Position numbers and translations under genes: made by a program. Of a stretch of DNA of 64,000 bases, positions 32,921 to 44,244 are shown in pieces (the stretch's first letter is position 1; each line of letters begins with the position of its first letter). A model generated the notes under the pieces. The model saw only the letters and a list, made by a program, of their open reading frames with translations, did not search any database and was not told the DNA's origin. Location of the stretch: NCBI GenBank assembly GCA_030248225.1, contig JASANE010019192.1, positions 17,326 through 81,325 of the forward strand. Reading direction: 5' to 3'. The DNA comes from Trileptium ribeirensis. Taxonomy: Eukaryota; Nematoda; Enoplea; Enoplida; Thoracostomopsidae.

Positions 32921-33313
32921 ATTCGTAACCCATCGGTGGGTTACATAGTTCGCCCACATATCACCAAAATTCAAAGCTACGCAGGGGACAACCGAAACAC
33001 ACCGGTGGGTTACGAAGCTATAGCAACTGACATACAACAAAGTAGTATCTGCTATATACAGCAGCCGATGTTTGTTTAAATACTTAGAGTAAACAAAGCT
33101 CTCAAAAAATAGCGAAAATCACCCACCGGTGGGTTACGTTGACTACGAAGAAACTACAGCGTAACCCACGGGTGGGTTACGTTGTCGGCTTTGGGATATC
33201 GGAGATTACAGGGGTTGTCGTGAACGTGTTAACAAACGAGTTAGTCATACACAAGGTAAAAACCTGGGATTAGCATATAATTTTTTAAGGATGAAAATGT
33301 TGAGGATCAACGC

Positions 33314-33706
33314 ATGGTTTTCGTACAATGGGGTAACACAGAAGAACCCCTTCAAAATCTGGAAGTTTGTGATATGATTTTAGCAAAATTTATCACATGC
33401 GAGGAAATGCCTCAGTTAAAAATCAGCGATATTCCATTCAAATGTTACGCAGGTGTTAACGATTCGAAACATGAAAAATCGTATATGGAATCGATGCAGT
33501 GGCAGGAAGAATGTAAAGAACTTAAGGAAGAATTGTTTGATGTAGATATTTTATTTGGTAACAAACCGCTTCCCTTATTGCAATTGACTGATCATGATTT
33601 TCCCGTTCATAACAATTCAAGTAAGTCGATGAGTTGGACGGAAGGTGATGAGACAATATTTATAAATGTCCAGAAGGATCCAATGTGGAACAATGTTACT
33701 CTGTGA
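33314..33706 (+). CDS. ORF of unknown function at right end of Polinton
   Basis: 130 residues, with the open frame extending further upstream without an earlier ATG (about 33,280), so the start is uncertain. The N-terminal part MVFVQWGNTEEPLQNLEVC has a faint chromodomain-like look (hydrophobic-V-x-W, then EPL-x-NL), but the core is too short to claim it. The rest is acidic with Met, Trp and Asn. It lies between the last palindrome and the right terminal repeat. It could be a lineage-specific Polinton gene or cargo. Confidence 0.4.
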   Translation: MVFVQWGNTEEPLQNLEVCDMILAKFITCEEMPQLKISDIPFKCYAGVNDSKHEKSYMESMQWQEECKELKEELFDVDILFGNKPLPLLQLTDHDFPVHNNSSKSMSWTEGDETIFINVQKDPMWNNVTL

Positions 33707-33939
33707 TATATATTATGTCCTGTCGCGGCTGGGCACGGTTGTCCATAAGCTTGACTTATTGCTGAGGCTGATGACTGTGGCAGGACTATGTATTTTTAAA
33801 TAAATTGTATTTATAGAATCTCAGATAATGAATAATTACCCTTTGGGCTAATTGGGTTTGATAATACGAGAACAAAGCTGTGCTGAGACTGTTGGGTTTG
33901 ACAGCTTGATTAATTAGCATTAATCACCCTCTTGATGAC

Positions 33940-34028
33940 GTCACGTGACCCGGGGCAATTAATCATTATTTCTCCTAAAAATTTGACAGGTCATTAATCA
34001 AGTGCCAAAAAACCCGTATTTTTCCTAC
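33940..34028 (-). repeat. Polinton right terminal inverted repeat
   Basis: Starts GTCACGTGACCCGGGG and ends CCCGTATTTTTCCTAC; reverse complement of the left repeat with about ten differences. Confidence 0.93.
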
Positions 34029-34029
34029 C

Positions 34030-34715
34030 AAATCTCTTTCGAAATGTGTAGTGGTTCTGTAGCGCTTTTGCTGGCTGTAAGCGCGAAATTCGGGTAACTA
34101 GCTTTACGCGTTTTATTTCTGTCACGTTGGTTCGTCGATTGCTGTGTACCGAGTGTTCTAGCGCCCTGTTCCGTCCTACCAGTACAGAAAATAATTTTTA
34201 CATTTAATTGTTCCAAGCAAATAGATGATGCTCCTAACATGTCCAATTATTATGGGACAAACACGACAGTAAGTACAGGTGTTTGAAGTCGAATCTCGTT
34301 TATTCTCTCGATGTGGATTGATGAACGATGAATTTTATTTGCCATAGTTGAGACAATGTAGGTTCACGGGCTTCGAATGGAACATATAATGCCAAAATTG
34401 TATAAACCCGTTCGAAGCATCTAGTATTTGTTAAAATATAAAGGCAATAGGCTTTCGTATATATTTGCGGTGTGCAAAGATTGCTGTCGCGGGAATCTGT
34501 ATTTCATGAGGATCATACAAGACGATAAATCAGCAAGAAGTACATTTGAATCTCTGGGCCATAAAATCTAACGTGTCGCACGCTCTGTTTTTTTGCGAGA
34601 ATCCGTGATGTGACAACGTTTAATCCGTAGGTGTAGTGTCCACAGGGGTAGGTGGTAACCATCCTGATAGCCAGGATTTCTAAGCCATATTTACTCACTA
34701 ACGCAGTGCAAATCT
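34030..34715. other. gene-free stretch right of the Polinton
   Basis: No recognisable gene or repeat. Short frames at 34,025-34,246 and 34,513-34,923 (minus) have no domain. Confidence 0.45.
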
Positions 34716-34719
34716 CCCT

Positions 34720-34915
34720 TTTCCTTACCATCCCCCGCCCGATTTTCGCCCCCACCCACGGGCGAAAGCGCGCGGAAATTTTAGGCACATGTGAGAAAAA
34801 TTGGAAAATTTTGGGGAACATTGCTTCAAATTGGCAAATATTAGGGAAAATTTTACCAAAACCTGGAAAAATTATAAGTTCCTCAAAATTCCAACATGCT
34901 CCCAACTCGACGTAG
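34720..34915 (+). repeat. dispersed A/T-rich repeat family, copy 2
   Basis: C-rich start CCATCCCCCGCCC, then GCGCGCGGAAATTTT, then repeated GGAAAATTTT words and AAGTTCCTCAAAATTCC. Parts match copy 1 (12,820-13,055), including GAGTTCCTTAAAATTTCG. Confidence 0.5.
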
Positions 34916-34961
34916 AGCATCAACCATTCCCCTGAGGCCTACAAACGTGGGACTCACATGA

Positions 34962-35358
34962 TTTCGACTGTCAACTTTCAAAATAGTTAAAATGACAAAT
35001 TTCTCTGTCTAAAGGTGCAGCTCTTAAAAATCCAAAAAATCTAAAACGTTACAGGATATAAGACAATGAACCACCTTGTTATGTAATAACAATAGCCATA
35101 TATAGTATATAAATACGTCAAGATGCGATTCAAAAACTATTGAAAAATAGCAATTTCAGACTTTCACCCTCAATTCGTTCATTTGGCTTAGACATTTCCA
35201 AAAATAGTAAAATGCACAGCTAGGGGACTATATGTGTCTGATACAAAATACTACCACAGATTATCGACCTTTTATATAAGGCTGTTGGTATAAAAGCCGA
35301 AATGATGTATTTTATCGAATCTAGTGAACTAAAGGAAGAACGGTAGTTGGAACTAGTG
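34962..35358 (+). repeat. near-identical copy of the 3' end of the secreted-protein gene
   Basis: Matches 48,013-48,411 along its whole length with only scattered differences: ATTTCGACTGTCAACTTTCA against ATTTCGGCTGTCAACTTTCA, then TAAAACGT, AGACAATGAACCACCTTGTT and so on. In the right-hand copy the first 35 bases are the last codons of exon 3. Upstream coding sequence is not duplicated here. Either a partial gene duplication or a repeat from which the gene took its last codons and 3' untranslated region. Confidence 0.9.
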
Positions 35359-35359
35359 T

Positions 35360-38300
35360 AAGCTATGTCTGGAAGCATATTTATGTACTACAAAACGCAA
35401 TAAAACATTCTACATTTTTCAAACTGTCCGTACAGCAGGATACTCGAGGTTAAACGTCTTATGGTTTATTTACGAAACGTAAATTGACCTTAGGCGGTGA
35501 GTTCTTATTCAACGTACTTAAGTGTTATTTTAGCAATAATATATAGCTTTGGCCGACCCTTGTGACAAATTTAGAGCACAGCTCGGCTATTAGCTAACAT
35601 ATTTACGGGGCCTGACGGGGCTCGGAAAATGTTACAGCAGCTGTTCCAGGCTAGCTGAGCTCGACGTTATCGCCGCAGCGGGCTGTGACAAAATCCGGCC
35701 CTAGTGCACACATCTTAAGGTATATGACGCATAATAATATATAATTTGGGCTTAAACAAATTTAAGCACAAGTCTTCTATCTGGGAACACATGTACCAAT
35801 TTGATATGGCGCATTTTTTCGTAGTATATCTGTTACTTAGTGGAATTTTAGTTAAACGAGTTGTACCTTATAGGAAAAATGGTACTAACTGCTTTTCAGA
35901 CCAATTCAGGTAGACTGTTACTGTTATACTTAAAATTTAGCACCTAACTTTATTTTAATTTTTATTCAAATTTATCGCTAGCATTTATAACGTCCTGTCA
36001 GGGTTCATGCGTCCTATTCACGTCATCATGCCATCAAATCCAAATCTATTAGATAGTACCTGCTTAAATATTCAGCAATAAGAAATTTGTTTACAAGAAC
36101 TGTATATAATCCGCTATGCCAACGGTATCTTAAGAGGATTCGTAATGCCGTATGGGCGCGTTTTAGAAGCCGAACAGCACGCTAAATGTAATTGCCGTAT
36201 GTACATAAGTGTTGAATAAATTTTGTTTGTTTGTTTGTAGGGGGATTACCCTTAAGAATCGAAACCCCTTTCTCAAACCTATACTTTTGCGGCGCCCGGA
36301 ATATTTTGGTTAATTGGCCAACATTTGGTAAAATCTGGACCGGGTTAGAGCCAAGGACGTTCCCCAACTAGATTTCCGAGGGTCGGATGGGATCACCTGC
36401 CCACCTGTCCCCAACCGTCCCTGGGTGCTTAACTATCGTCATACCAAATGCCCTCGAACTCGGCAGCGTTTCATCCACATTGAATTCTTTAGATAGTACC
36501 TACTAAATCATGATGAGATACATGTGGAGTAGAATTTTATACTGCGCTTCAGTAGTAGCCTTCTGCAGCGTTTTTTCTTTTTCTCGCGGCGTTCGGAACG
36601 AGAAACTTACAGAAAATAACTAACGGCTTGAAGTGCGTACTAAAGAATTCACATCGGAATCTCAGCCAATACCATTTTGCTGAAAACGGTTTATCTATGG
36701 ATCTAAACCTACGATCGTTGTGGCTTTAAATGCCAGTAATATAAAAATTGAGTTGGTGCTGAAATCACGAGGAAACATACACGTCCGGCCATAGTTTCGA
36801 ACCCCGTATGTCTGCGTGGAAAATATATGTGCTCTTAACTTGTCCACGACAACATTCTATATAGTTATCATTGTCAGTGTTTATACCATGGAGGATACGA
36901 AAACGAAGCAATTTTTATCCTCAGAAATGCAGCTCAAGGATAACAAAAAACTTCCAAAATCTTGTTTATCAATCTATATCGTTCTATTTGCAAAATTTTG
37001 CAATCTGCTGTGGAAACCAGATGTCGAATCCGCACAACACCTAGCTTTGTAATTTCCTAATGTTCTACAATATATTGCCACAAAACAGTTGTTGAGAACA
37101 GTGAATTTATAAGCTATTTATACCCATAATTTGGGCAACCAGAGGCGTAGCCAGAACCTTCCGCACTCTGGGCACAATTGCTTGGCACAGTGTAACACCA
37201 CCTAGCGAACATAAACATGTACTTCGATTTTCTGTCAGCCTTCACGGGAGGCCCGCAAGGTTGCTGGCGGGGTGCAAGGCTACCCGTGCCCACCTTGGTA
37301 ATACCACTGTGGGGAACCGATTACGTATAGAATGTCGTGGGTTTACGGCTACGGGCTGTGCGCCATTTCGTAAGTGGCTTCGCAGGATGCTATCTACTAA
37401 CATGTTATAGTTTTTGTAGGCCACAGCTTCTACTCAAATTTGCGTATTTGGAACGTTCAAAATTGGTACCCAAATCATTAAACTAGACATGTGGGTTGAG
37501 ATGATGTCGAGCTAAAAATTGTTTACTCCGGATTGCTGTGCTATACTACGTGCTTACATATAGTTGGAGGCTAAGGACAATGCTATGAAAAACCATCAAA
37601 GATGATATACATGGCATAGACTGAGCTATGCATCGATACCATAAGAATAGTTCGGAAGTAGAGAGATTACAAGCGGTTGGGTATTTTTTCTTGATAAATA
37701 CGCCCGAGCTCGCGATAAATTAGACATTCTATTTCCTTATGCATAGTGCAAAAGATGTTTGGGGCTGTAAAAAATCCATAAATAATATAGGGAAGACAAT
37801 AATGGATTTTTCAATCTTTCCAATCCTGCTGTCTCCGATCTCCGATTTTAATAGTGCTGTCCATGAGTTTGGATTTCAGTCGCAGTGATTGTGATAACTA
37901 AATAATAGTGAGTCGTGAACCAAAAGTAAGCCATAAAGAGATCCAGGATCCAACTTTGCATGCTGGAAAAATAACTTGTAGTTCTGATGAATCCGGATTT
38001 TAAACCAGAATACACACACAATAATGGATTCAGTTATAAAAACGTGGATAATTTCAATTCTGATAACAAAACTCTGGTATAGCTCAAAAATTCGTTAGCG
38101 CGAGATGTTTCAAGATGACAACAACCACTGCAATCTACTGTCATATTGTTACTCTTAAGCAAGCAAGCCTGATAAGCCTTAAGTTATTTGGTAAGGAAAA
38201 GCGTCCGGTTTGGCTGCCCGACACATTCCCAGGACAAAATCTTATGAATATCTAGGCTTGTATAAGTAACACAGCTCTGATTAAATTTAGAATCAGCATA

Positions 38301-41240
38301 TTGAGAGCGGAACTGCAGCATTTCATCTATGCTTCTGAGAGTTCGATTGGAAAGCTTTTTCGCGCGTGAATATTCTAGCTCATTGACGACATGATTTATA
38401 AGTTGACAAAATCGAATCTTCATGCTAATTTGCAACTGTCAGTCATCCTTTCACAGTTTTCACGTTTCCCGTTTATGGCCGTAATAACAAGTAGCTCCAT
38501 TGCTAGCATTTGATGTTTGAATCCCTCCGTACACTGATAATCTAAGTTAGAGGAAAATATTTTCTATAAAATTTTAAGCGTTGAGAAAATTGTTGAATTA
38601 GAAAACGCTCCATTCTATATAAAGAAATTATCTTTTCACTATAAATATGAAAATCTATGGGAAATATTTCCAAAAACACATTAGTGCTGAATATTCAACG
38701 CTAATTTCCTTACTATTCAGGAAATTTTTGCTTCATGGCATTATTCCTACATAAGAAAGAATTTTTCCTTATATCAAATATTAGGAATAATTTCCTAACT
38801 ATATTAGCAAGGAAAAAATTCCTACGTTCAAAGAAACTCTTTCCTTAGGATAATAAGAAAGATTTTTATCTTCCCAAAAATATTAGGTAGGAAAAAATTC
38901 ACAAATTGGAAAATATAATTTTTGAATACTAATATAATTTTAGCTATTAAAGGTGAGCGTTACATCTGCCAAGAGGGTTGAATTTGTCGATTTTAAATCC
39001 AAACAGTTTCACTAATAATACCAAGATTGCTTGAGGAAAAAGTATGTCATTCCTCAGCACTCTAATGTTAACCCCTGTTTGATGAGACGGCGTTTTCGGC
39101 GTGTCACCCTAGCTCTGAATCTAAGCCCTTTCTTTTTGTGGGGAGTAGGTCGGACATTCAGTTTCGAGGGGGTCGGTTGATTAGGTAACAGTTTTTCGAG
39201 CAACCAGCATAACTAATGAAACGACAATGCAATTCGTCAAGTTTCGCTCAGATTGAATCAAAATCTGGCTCAAGTTGTGTTTTAAAGCTAAACTAAAACT
39301 TAGTGCCAAAAGGACCGGCTTATAACCAATAATGCGTATGTAGGCTTTCCATAAGGACGTAAATGGATCTATATAGTTATGCAGCATTTTTGTCATTACA
39401 TCATAGTTTGAGTATAACTAGTTTGAAAACACATTTAAAGTTTTTATCTCCTGAGACCATCCATTGTCGGCATTTAAAAGTTGCGGCCCGACTCGTGTGA
39501 AAATTTTAAGCTTACACAAACTTATTTTCGAGTGTTTAAATTCGGTTTAATATATAGTTAGCTATTTATATAGGTTGTTTCCATTGTTTTAAAAACCTTG
39601 ACATTACTGATGACTTGCAGATGTCTAGTGGCCAATCCATTTACCTTTACGTTGAATGTGACATAATATAAAAGTTGTGCTTTGCAGAGATCGGGCATGA
39701 GTGCGTTAGTTTCTTGTTACTTATTTGCTCAAATTCGCCCCTATAGTTATTATATAACTTAAACTTTTGTAATTAACTGGTACTTTTGTTATTGGGTTTT
39801 CGTTTAAATTTTTGGATTTTTGCAATGCAAACTATTAGAGTTGGAAATATATACGCGGGTTTCTGCTTATTGCTACAATTGTTGGAGACAACATTACATA
39901 TGAAAGAGATTCGGCTTGTATAATTAATAGAAATTAATTATTTTCCCTATTAGGAGAAACCTTATGTCAGAATTAAAATTCCTTGTGGTCAAAATAGGAA
40001 AATGGACTTCTTGTGAATCATGTTTATGACTACTGTTTATGCGTGCACTTGTACTTCCCTAATGTTTTGTGTTATCTATGCTCATAAATACAGAAGTCAA
40101 CTAGTTTTCTCGGCAAACAAATTCAAGTTATATAACAATCAGATACCAGGGTGCCCGACTGTTGTATCCAGGTAACTGACACACTATTCAAGCACCCAGG
40201 TAGCAGTGCCCACGCTTAATATATATCTATTGGACCATAGTTATTGTCACAATAAAAAAATTTTTGGTTCTTTTCCGTTAGTTCTCGAATATAAAGGAAA
40301 TGTCAATTTTGAAGACACAATAATAATTTTAATCCGATCAGTTTGTCGAAGCGGTTCAGAAAATGAGTTATCTGTTGTTATCACAAAATATTTACCAAGT
40401 TTGTTAACGTCACCATCGACTAACTTACCATTAATTTGCTTAGTAATATTTTATACTTTTTGAGCATTTTGGATCATAATTTTTTGGCCTACTACATAGG
40501 TGCAATTTTTGTCGTGTCGCATTCAATGAGAAATACTGCATGAGAAATGTTATTGCACTTTTAATAAGACAAAAGGTTTCCTGTCGCTTTCACGTGTCTA
40601 TCCGTTCTCAAGCTATAGCAACCAAATCGGGTTTTACTGAGCGGCAGTTGTTAGACTGGATAGATAAATTCCTTTCGGCAATTTCAAACTGCTGTAAAAC
40701 GCTCCATTTTCATGGTTGTTCGGCAAATTATATATGAGAAACATAGTAATTTAACCGACTTTTGAGTACTCCGCCGAATTTTGAAATATATTTTTTGTTA
40801 TCATCCCACTTTCATTTCACATTTATATATTGTTTTGCAAGTTTTTACAAAAAATTATTATACCTAAAACTAATATATAATCATCGTTTTTATATCAAAG
40901 AAATTGTGTTCATTTTACACTTCGGCAAACTGAAAACAAATTGCCATCTTGCTGAAAACTCCATTATTCGACGATATGTATATATGCCATCGTTCTAGAC
41001 CGAATTAAAAAATGTGAGAATTTAGTTGTACGTACACGCACATTATATATATATCAAAATTTTAAACTAACAACTTTCATGAAACACTTTCATGTGAATT
41101 TTTTTGAAATCAAAATAATGTATTTTGCACTTTTAACTATTTAATCTTGCATATATATATTCCGACGAATATTACAACTCAGCAATAAGTTTCATAAATT
41201 TTCGTTCATAATTTCTAGTGACAACGCGTCACTAAGCTTA
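35360..41240. other. gene-free stretch
   Basis: No gene supported in nearly 6 kb. At 37,141 a CAGAGGCGTAGCCAG word resembles the terminus of common hAT-type MITEs, without a partner end. At 38,570-38,900 the words TTTTTCCTTA/TAGGAAAAA recur in both orientations. Short frames at 36,816, 37,242, 38,184, 39,181, 40,206 and 40,762 have no domain. Confidence 0.45.
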
Positions 41241-41242
41241 AA

Positions 41243-41309
41243 ATGTATTGGATTACGAAAAATTTTATGGTTTTGACTGTGATAACAAGTTTCAGATCGA
41301 CCGTTGTCG
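41243..41309 (+). CDS. exon 1 of secreted cysteine-rich protein (signal peptide)
   Basis: ATG followed by 22 codons, MYWITKNFMVLTVITSFRST and two Val, ending in a G just before GTAAGTG, a strong splice donor. The hydrophobic FMVLTVITSF core after a Lys makes a short signal peptide. Phase 1 at the donor matches the acceptor at 44,245, where the joined codon gives Gly-Asp-Ser. No promoter element is identified. Confidence 0.7.
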
Positions 41310-41672
41310 GTAAGTGTGTAATATTAGTAGCAATTTGCTTATTGCTGCAATATATCAGTTTTATATATTTATCAATTACACTGCGGAACAAATAACAGAC
41401 AAGCGTGAACGAATCCTTAACATCTATTACTTAGGACCAAATAATCCTGAAAGGCCGGAAACAGTAAACTTGTTTCGTTCTTCCCAAATAAGTTTAACAT
41501 GCTAACATAATAAGTTTATGTTAACATAATGTATAGTAAGTTTAACATGTTTTGTTAAGATGTAATAAAGTTTAATACTGAAATTGCAATCAGTTTTTTC
41601 TTAGTTTAGCAGTTATATACCATTATCATGTTTCACATTAGGTTTATATCACTTATAATATACAGGTATTAT

Positions 41673-41821
41673 GCGGCGTTCACATATACCGTCCACGGTG
41701 TTTGGAACTTATGTGCACCTGACTGTGTCACTCAGACCGTACAGAACACGGTCTCACTTAATATACCGTACAAATAATTACGTTATGTTATAACGTGGGA
41801 CATTATAACGTGAACGCCGAA
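41673..41821. mobile_element. small MITE in intron 1
   Basis: Ends GCGGCGTTCACATA and GTGAACGCCG form an inverted pair of about 10 bases around 125 bases of AT-rich sequence. No clear target duplication. The inner part also has ACGTTATG/TATAACGT symmetry. Confidence 0.45.
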
Positions 41822-41884
41822 CTAATCGTGTGGTGACCAGACAAAAATAAGAAGTACTGCCAGACTTTATCGATAGACTGCACC

Positions 41885-42295
41885 ACTCAAAGATAACGTG
41901 ATGCCATTTTAGCAGTAGCCAGAGTCCACGAGAAGGTATTAGGGTTCTACGATAAAAGTGTTGCTGTCTAAAGTGTTTATTAAACTATTTATGGGGAAGT
42001 TTGACACCAGTGAATCACTCAAAGTGCTAACTTAGAACCTAACGGTGTAACTTGTACAATGAGTATATATTATGTAGCTGACTTCAACACTTGCAGATAA
42101 CGTGTTGCCATCTCAGCAGTAGTCAGAGTCCAAGAGAACTTATTAGGGTTCTACGAGAAAAATGTTGCTGTGTTTCTTAAATCTTTTTTATTTATTTTAT
42201 TCGTTTTACACCAGAAGTCACTCAAAGTTGTAAATTTAGAACCTAGCTCTGTAATTCATACAGCAGCGAGTATATATGTTATGTAGCTGATATTA
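41885..42295 (+). repeat. tandem repeat, about 205-bp unit, two copies
   Basis: GCAGTAGCCAGAGTCCA and TTAGGGTTCTACGA recur 205 bases apart, followed in both copies by GTTGCTG, ACACCAG, CACTCAAAG, TTAGAACCTA and TATGTAGCTGA. Within intron 1. Confidence 0.85.
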
Positions 42296-42904
42296 CGCTT
42301 CACATGCTTCTAAATGCTTCGCGAACGCCATTAGGTATACATTCAGGGTAGAAGCGATATCTTACCTTTATCAGTCAATCAATCAATTACATTGTTCATC
42401 ATAAAATTTTAAGAAAATATATAAAACGGTAATCTTATAAAAATTTAATGCATAACGCCACATATTATCTAGTGCTTATTAGATTAACATTTATTATATA
42501 TATGGTGTTTAAATAGCGAAATTTTATACCAACCGTTATAATACAGGAATCAATAAATGTATTTGGCTCAGTTGTTTCCTATAGGGTGCGGCGAAACCTA
42601 CGGGACTCCATTTATGTTTAGCAAATTATCCCTCCTGTTTGACAGCAAGAGGCCAGCAAATCCATATTCCAGGGTAAGATTAGTCCGTATTTTGCTATTA
42701 AAGTTTATAACTTGGTTTTAGGTTGACCGATTTACTCAATTTTTACATTCATTTTGCTTTTGCTCTCTTGTCGCTGCTTGTAATTTCGGTGAGAGAAACA
42801 TTCGTACGAGGAAACATATCCGATAACCTTTAATTTCAATACCAAATTTCGTCAAACACAACATACATAACTTATATTAAAAAATTGAGCTAATATGTTT
42901 ATAT

Positions 42905-43350
42905 ATATTCACAGCGCATAAGCTATTGCATTATTTACATTGGCTAATTGTATACGAAGTAGCGCACCTTCATCACAGCTACTCCTTCTATAACAAGGAA
43001 CGCCTTGAACAGCCCTTTCTGGGAAAACCCTTCTCACATGCAATATATGTTTATGTATTCACAGCACATAAGCTATTTCATTAGTTACATTGGGTAATTG
43101 CATACGATGTAGCGCCCTTCATCACAGCTACTCCTTCTATAACAAGGAACGCCTTGAACAGCCCTTTCTGGGAAAACCCTTCTCACATGCAATATATGTT
43201 TATGTATTCACAGCGCATAAGCTATTTCATTAGTTACATTGGGTAATTGTATACGATGTAGCGTCCTTCATCACAGCTACTCCTTCTATAACAAGGAACG
43301 CCTTGAACAGCCCTTTCTGGGAAAACCCTTCTCACATGCCATACATGTTT
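42905..43350 (+). repeat. tandem repeat, 149-bp unit, three copies
   Basis: CACAGCTACTCCTTCTATAA occurs at 42,974, 43,123 and 43,272, exactly 149 bases apart, in otherwise near-identical units containing TTGAACAGCCCTTTCTGGG. Within intron 1. Confidence 0.95.
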
Positions 43351-43519
43351 TTGTCAACCTCGTTTACGATTTGTGCTTACATTTTCGCACTGTTTTTAGT
43401 GTCATAAGGTACAGCTATATACCGATGTATATATGATTTGCGCAGCTTTTCACACCAGACAGTTAAACAATTAAAGTATCGCAATTGTGGGTAAATAGCT
43501 AGTGCACTGCAAAACCGTT

Positions 43520-43960
43520 GAGCCAAATTTGGTTCATTTTAAGCCAGCTGAAGCTTCTCTCGATTTGACCCAGGCCCCAGGTGGATAAGAATGCGCCAAA
43601 TTTGACTCATTTTGAGCTACCGGAGGCCTCGCTCGATTTGAGCCAGACCCAGCTGGCTAGGAATGCGCCTAATTTGTCTCAATTTAGGCCACCTGAGGCC
43701 TCGTTCGAATTGAGCCATAGTCCAGGTGGCTGGGAATGAGCTAAATTTGGCTCATTTTGAGCCACCTGAGGCTTCGCTCGATTTGAGCCAGAGCCCAGGC
43801 GGCTGGGAATGAGCTAAATTTAGCTCATTCCTAGCCACCTGAGACTTCGCTCGATTTGAGCAAGGCCCCATGTGGCTAGGAATGAGCTAAGTTTGGTGTG
43901 TTTTGAGCCACCTGAGACTTCGCTCGATTTGAGCCAGACCCAAGCATAAATTTAGCTCAA
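43520..43960 (+). repeat. tandem repeat, 73-bp unit, about six copies
   Basis: CGATTTGAGCCAG or variants occur at about 43,561, 43,634, 43,706, 43,779, 43,852 and 43,925. Units contain GGCTGGGAATGAGCTAAATT and GAGCCACCTGAGGC. Within intron 1, near its acceptor end. Confidence 0.95.
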
Positions 43961-44244
43961 TGATTTTTAGAGTGTGGTATGTGTTATTATTAAATAAATT
44001 CTCAAATACTTGCCACAACATTTTAATTTATAATATTATTCATTTTTGAAATAGAAAAAATTACAGGTGCAATAGTTATGCACGAACTTTACTCCGCTAA
44101 GTTTGCTCGATTTTTCTTTCCGTTATTTCCCGACTTATATCTTCCTTACTGTTCTCAATTGCTTTACTGTAATTCAAAATGCTTTACTATAATTGCTATA
44201 CTTTACTATTATTTTAATTAATTTTTACTTTTAGTTAATTTCAG

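Larger units (their letters stand above)
32023..33180. promoter_or_regulatory. field of GTAACCCACCGGTGGGTTAC palindromes
   Basis: Six palindromic sites at 32,023-32,042 (one mismatch), 32,115-32,134 (perfect), 32,925-32,944, about 32,995-33,013 (left half degraded), 33,118-33,137 and 33,161-33,180, plus direct half sites GTAACCCA at 32,090 and 32,103. Such repeated two-fold sites look like binding sites for a dimeric DNA-binding protein. They flank the acidic ORF at 32,177 and precede the ORF at 33,314. Whether they belong to the Polinton or to another inserted segment is unclear. Confidence 0.6.
13811..34029 (+). mobile_element. Polinton/Maverick virus-like transposon with a nested insertion
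   Basis: Between inverted repeats at 13,812-13,896 and 33,940-34,028 lie the diagnostic genes of a Polinton: protein-primed family B polymerase, retroviral-like integrase with chromodomain, FtsK/A32-type packaging ATPase, a small conserved Polinton protein and a major capsid protein. All visible genes are on the + strand. Removing the nested 8.3-kb element leaves about 11.9 kb, shorter than the usual 15-20 kb; neither the adenain-like protease nor a penton gene is seen. Polymerase, integrase, capsid and the small conserved protein are broken, while the ATPase, NADAR-like, TBP-like and two small genes remain open. No 6-bp target duplication is visible at the ends, so the borders may be a base or two off. 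Confidence 0.93.

Noticed and set aside
33314..33420. Chromodomain call for the right-end ORF
   Set aside because: Only a few residues fit; the aromatic cage cannot be placed, unlike the clear chromodomain of the integrase.
37141..37440. Complete hAT MITE starting CAGAGGCGTAGCCAG
   Set aside because: No matching right end or target duplication is found within 300-400 bases.
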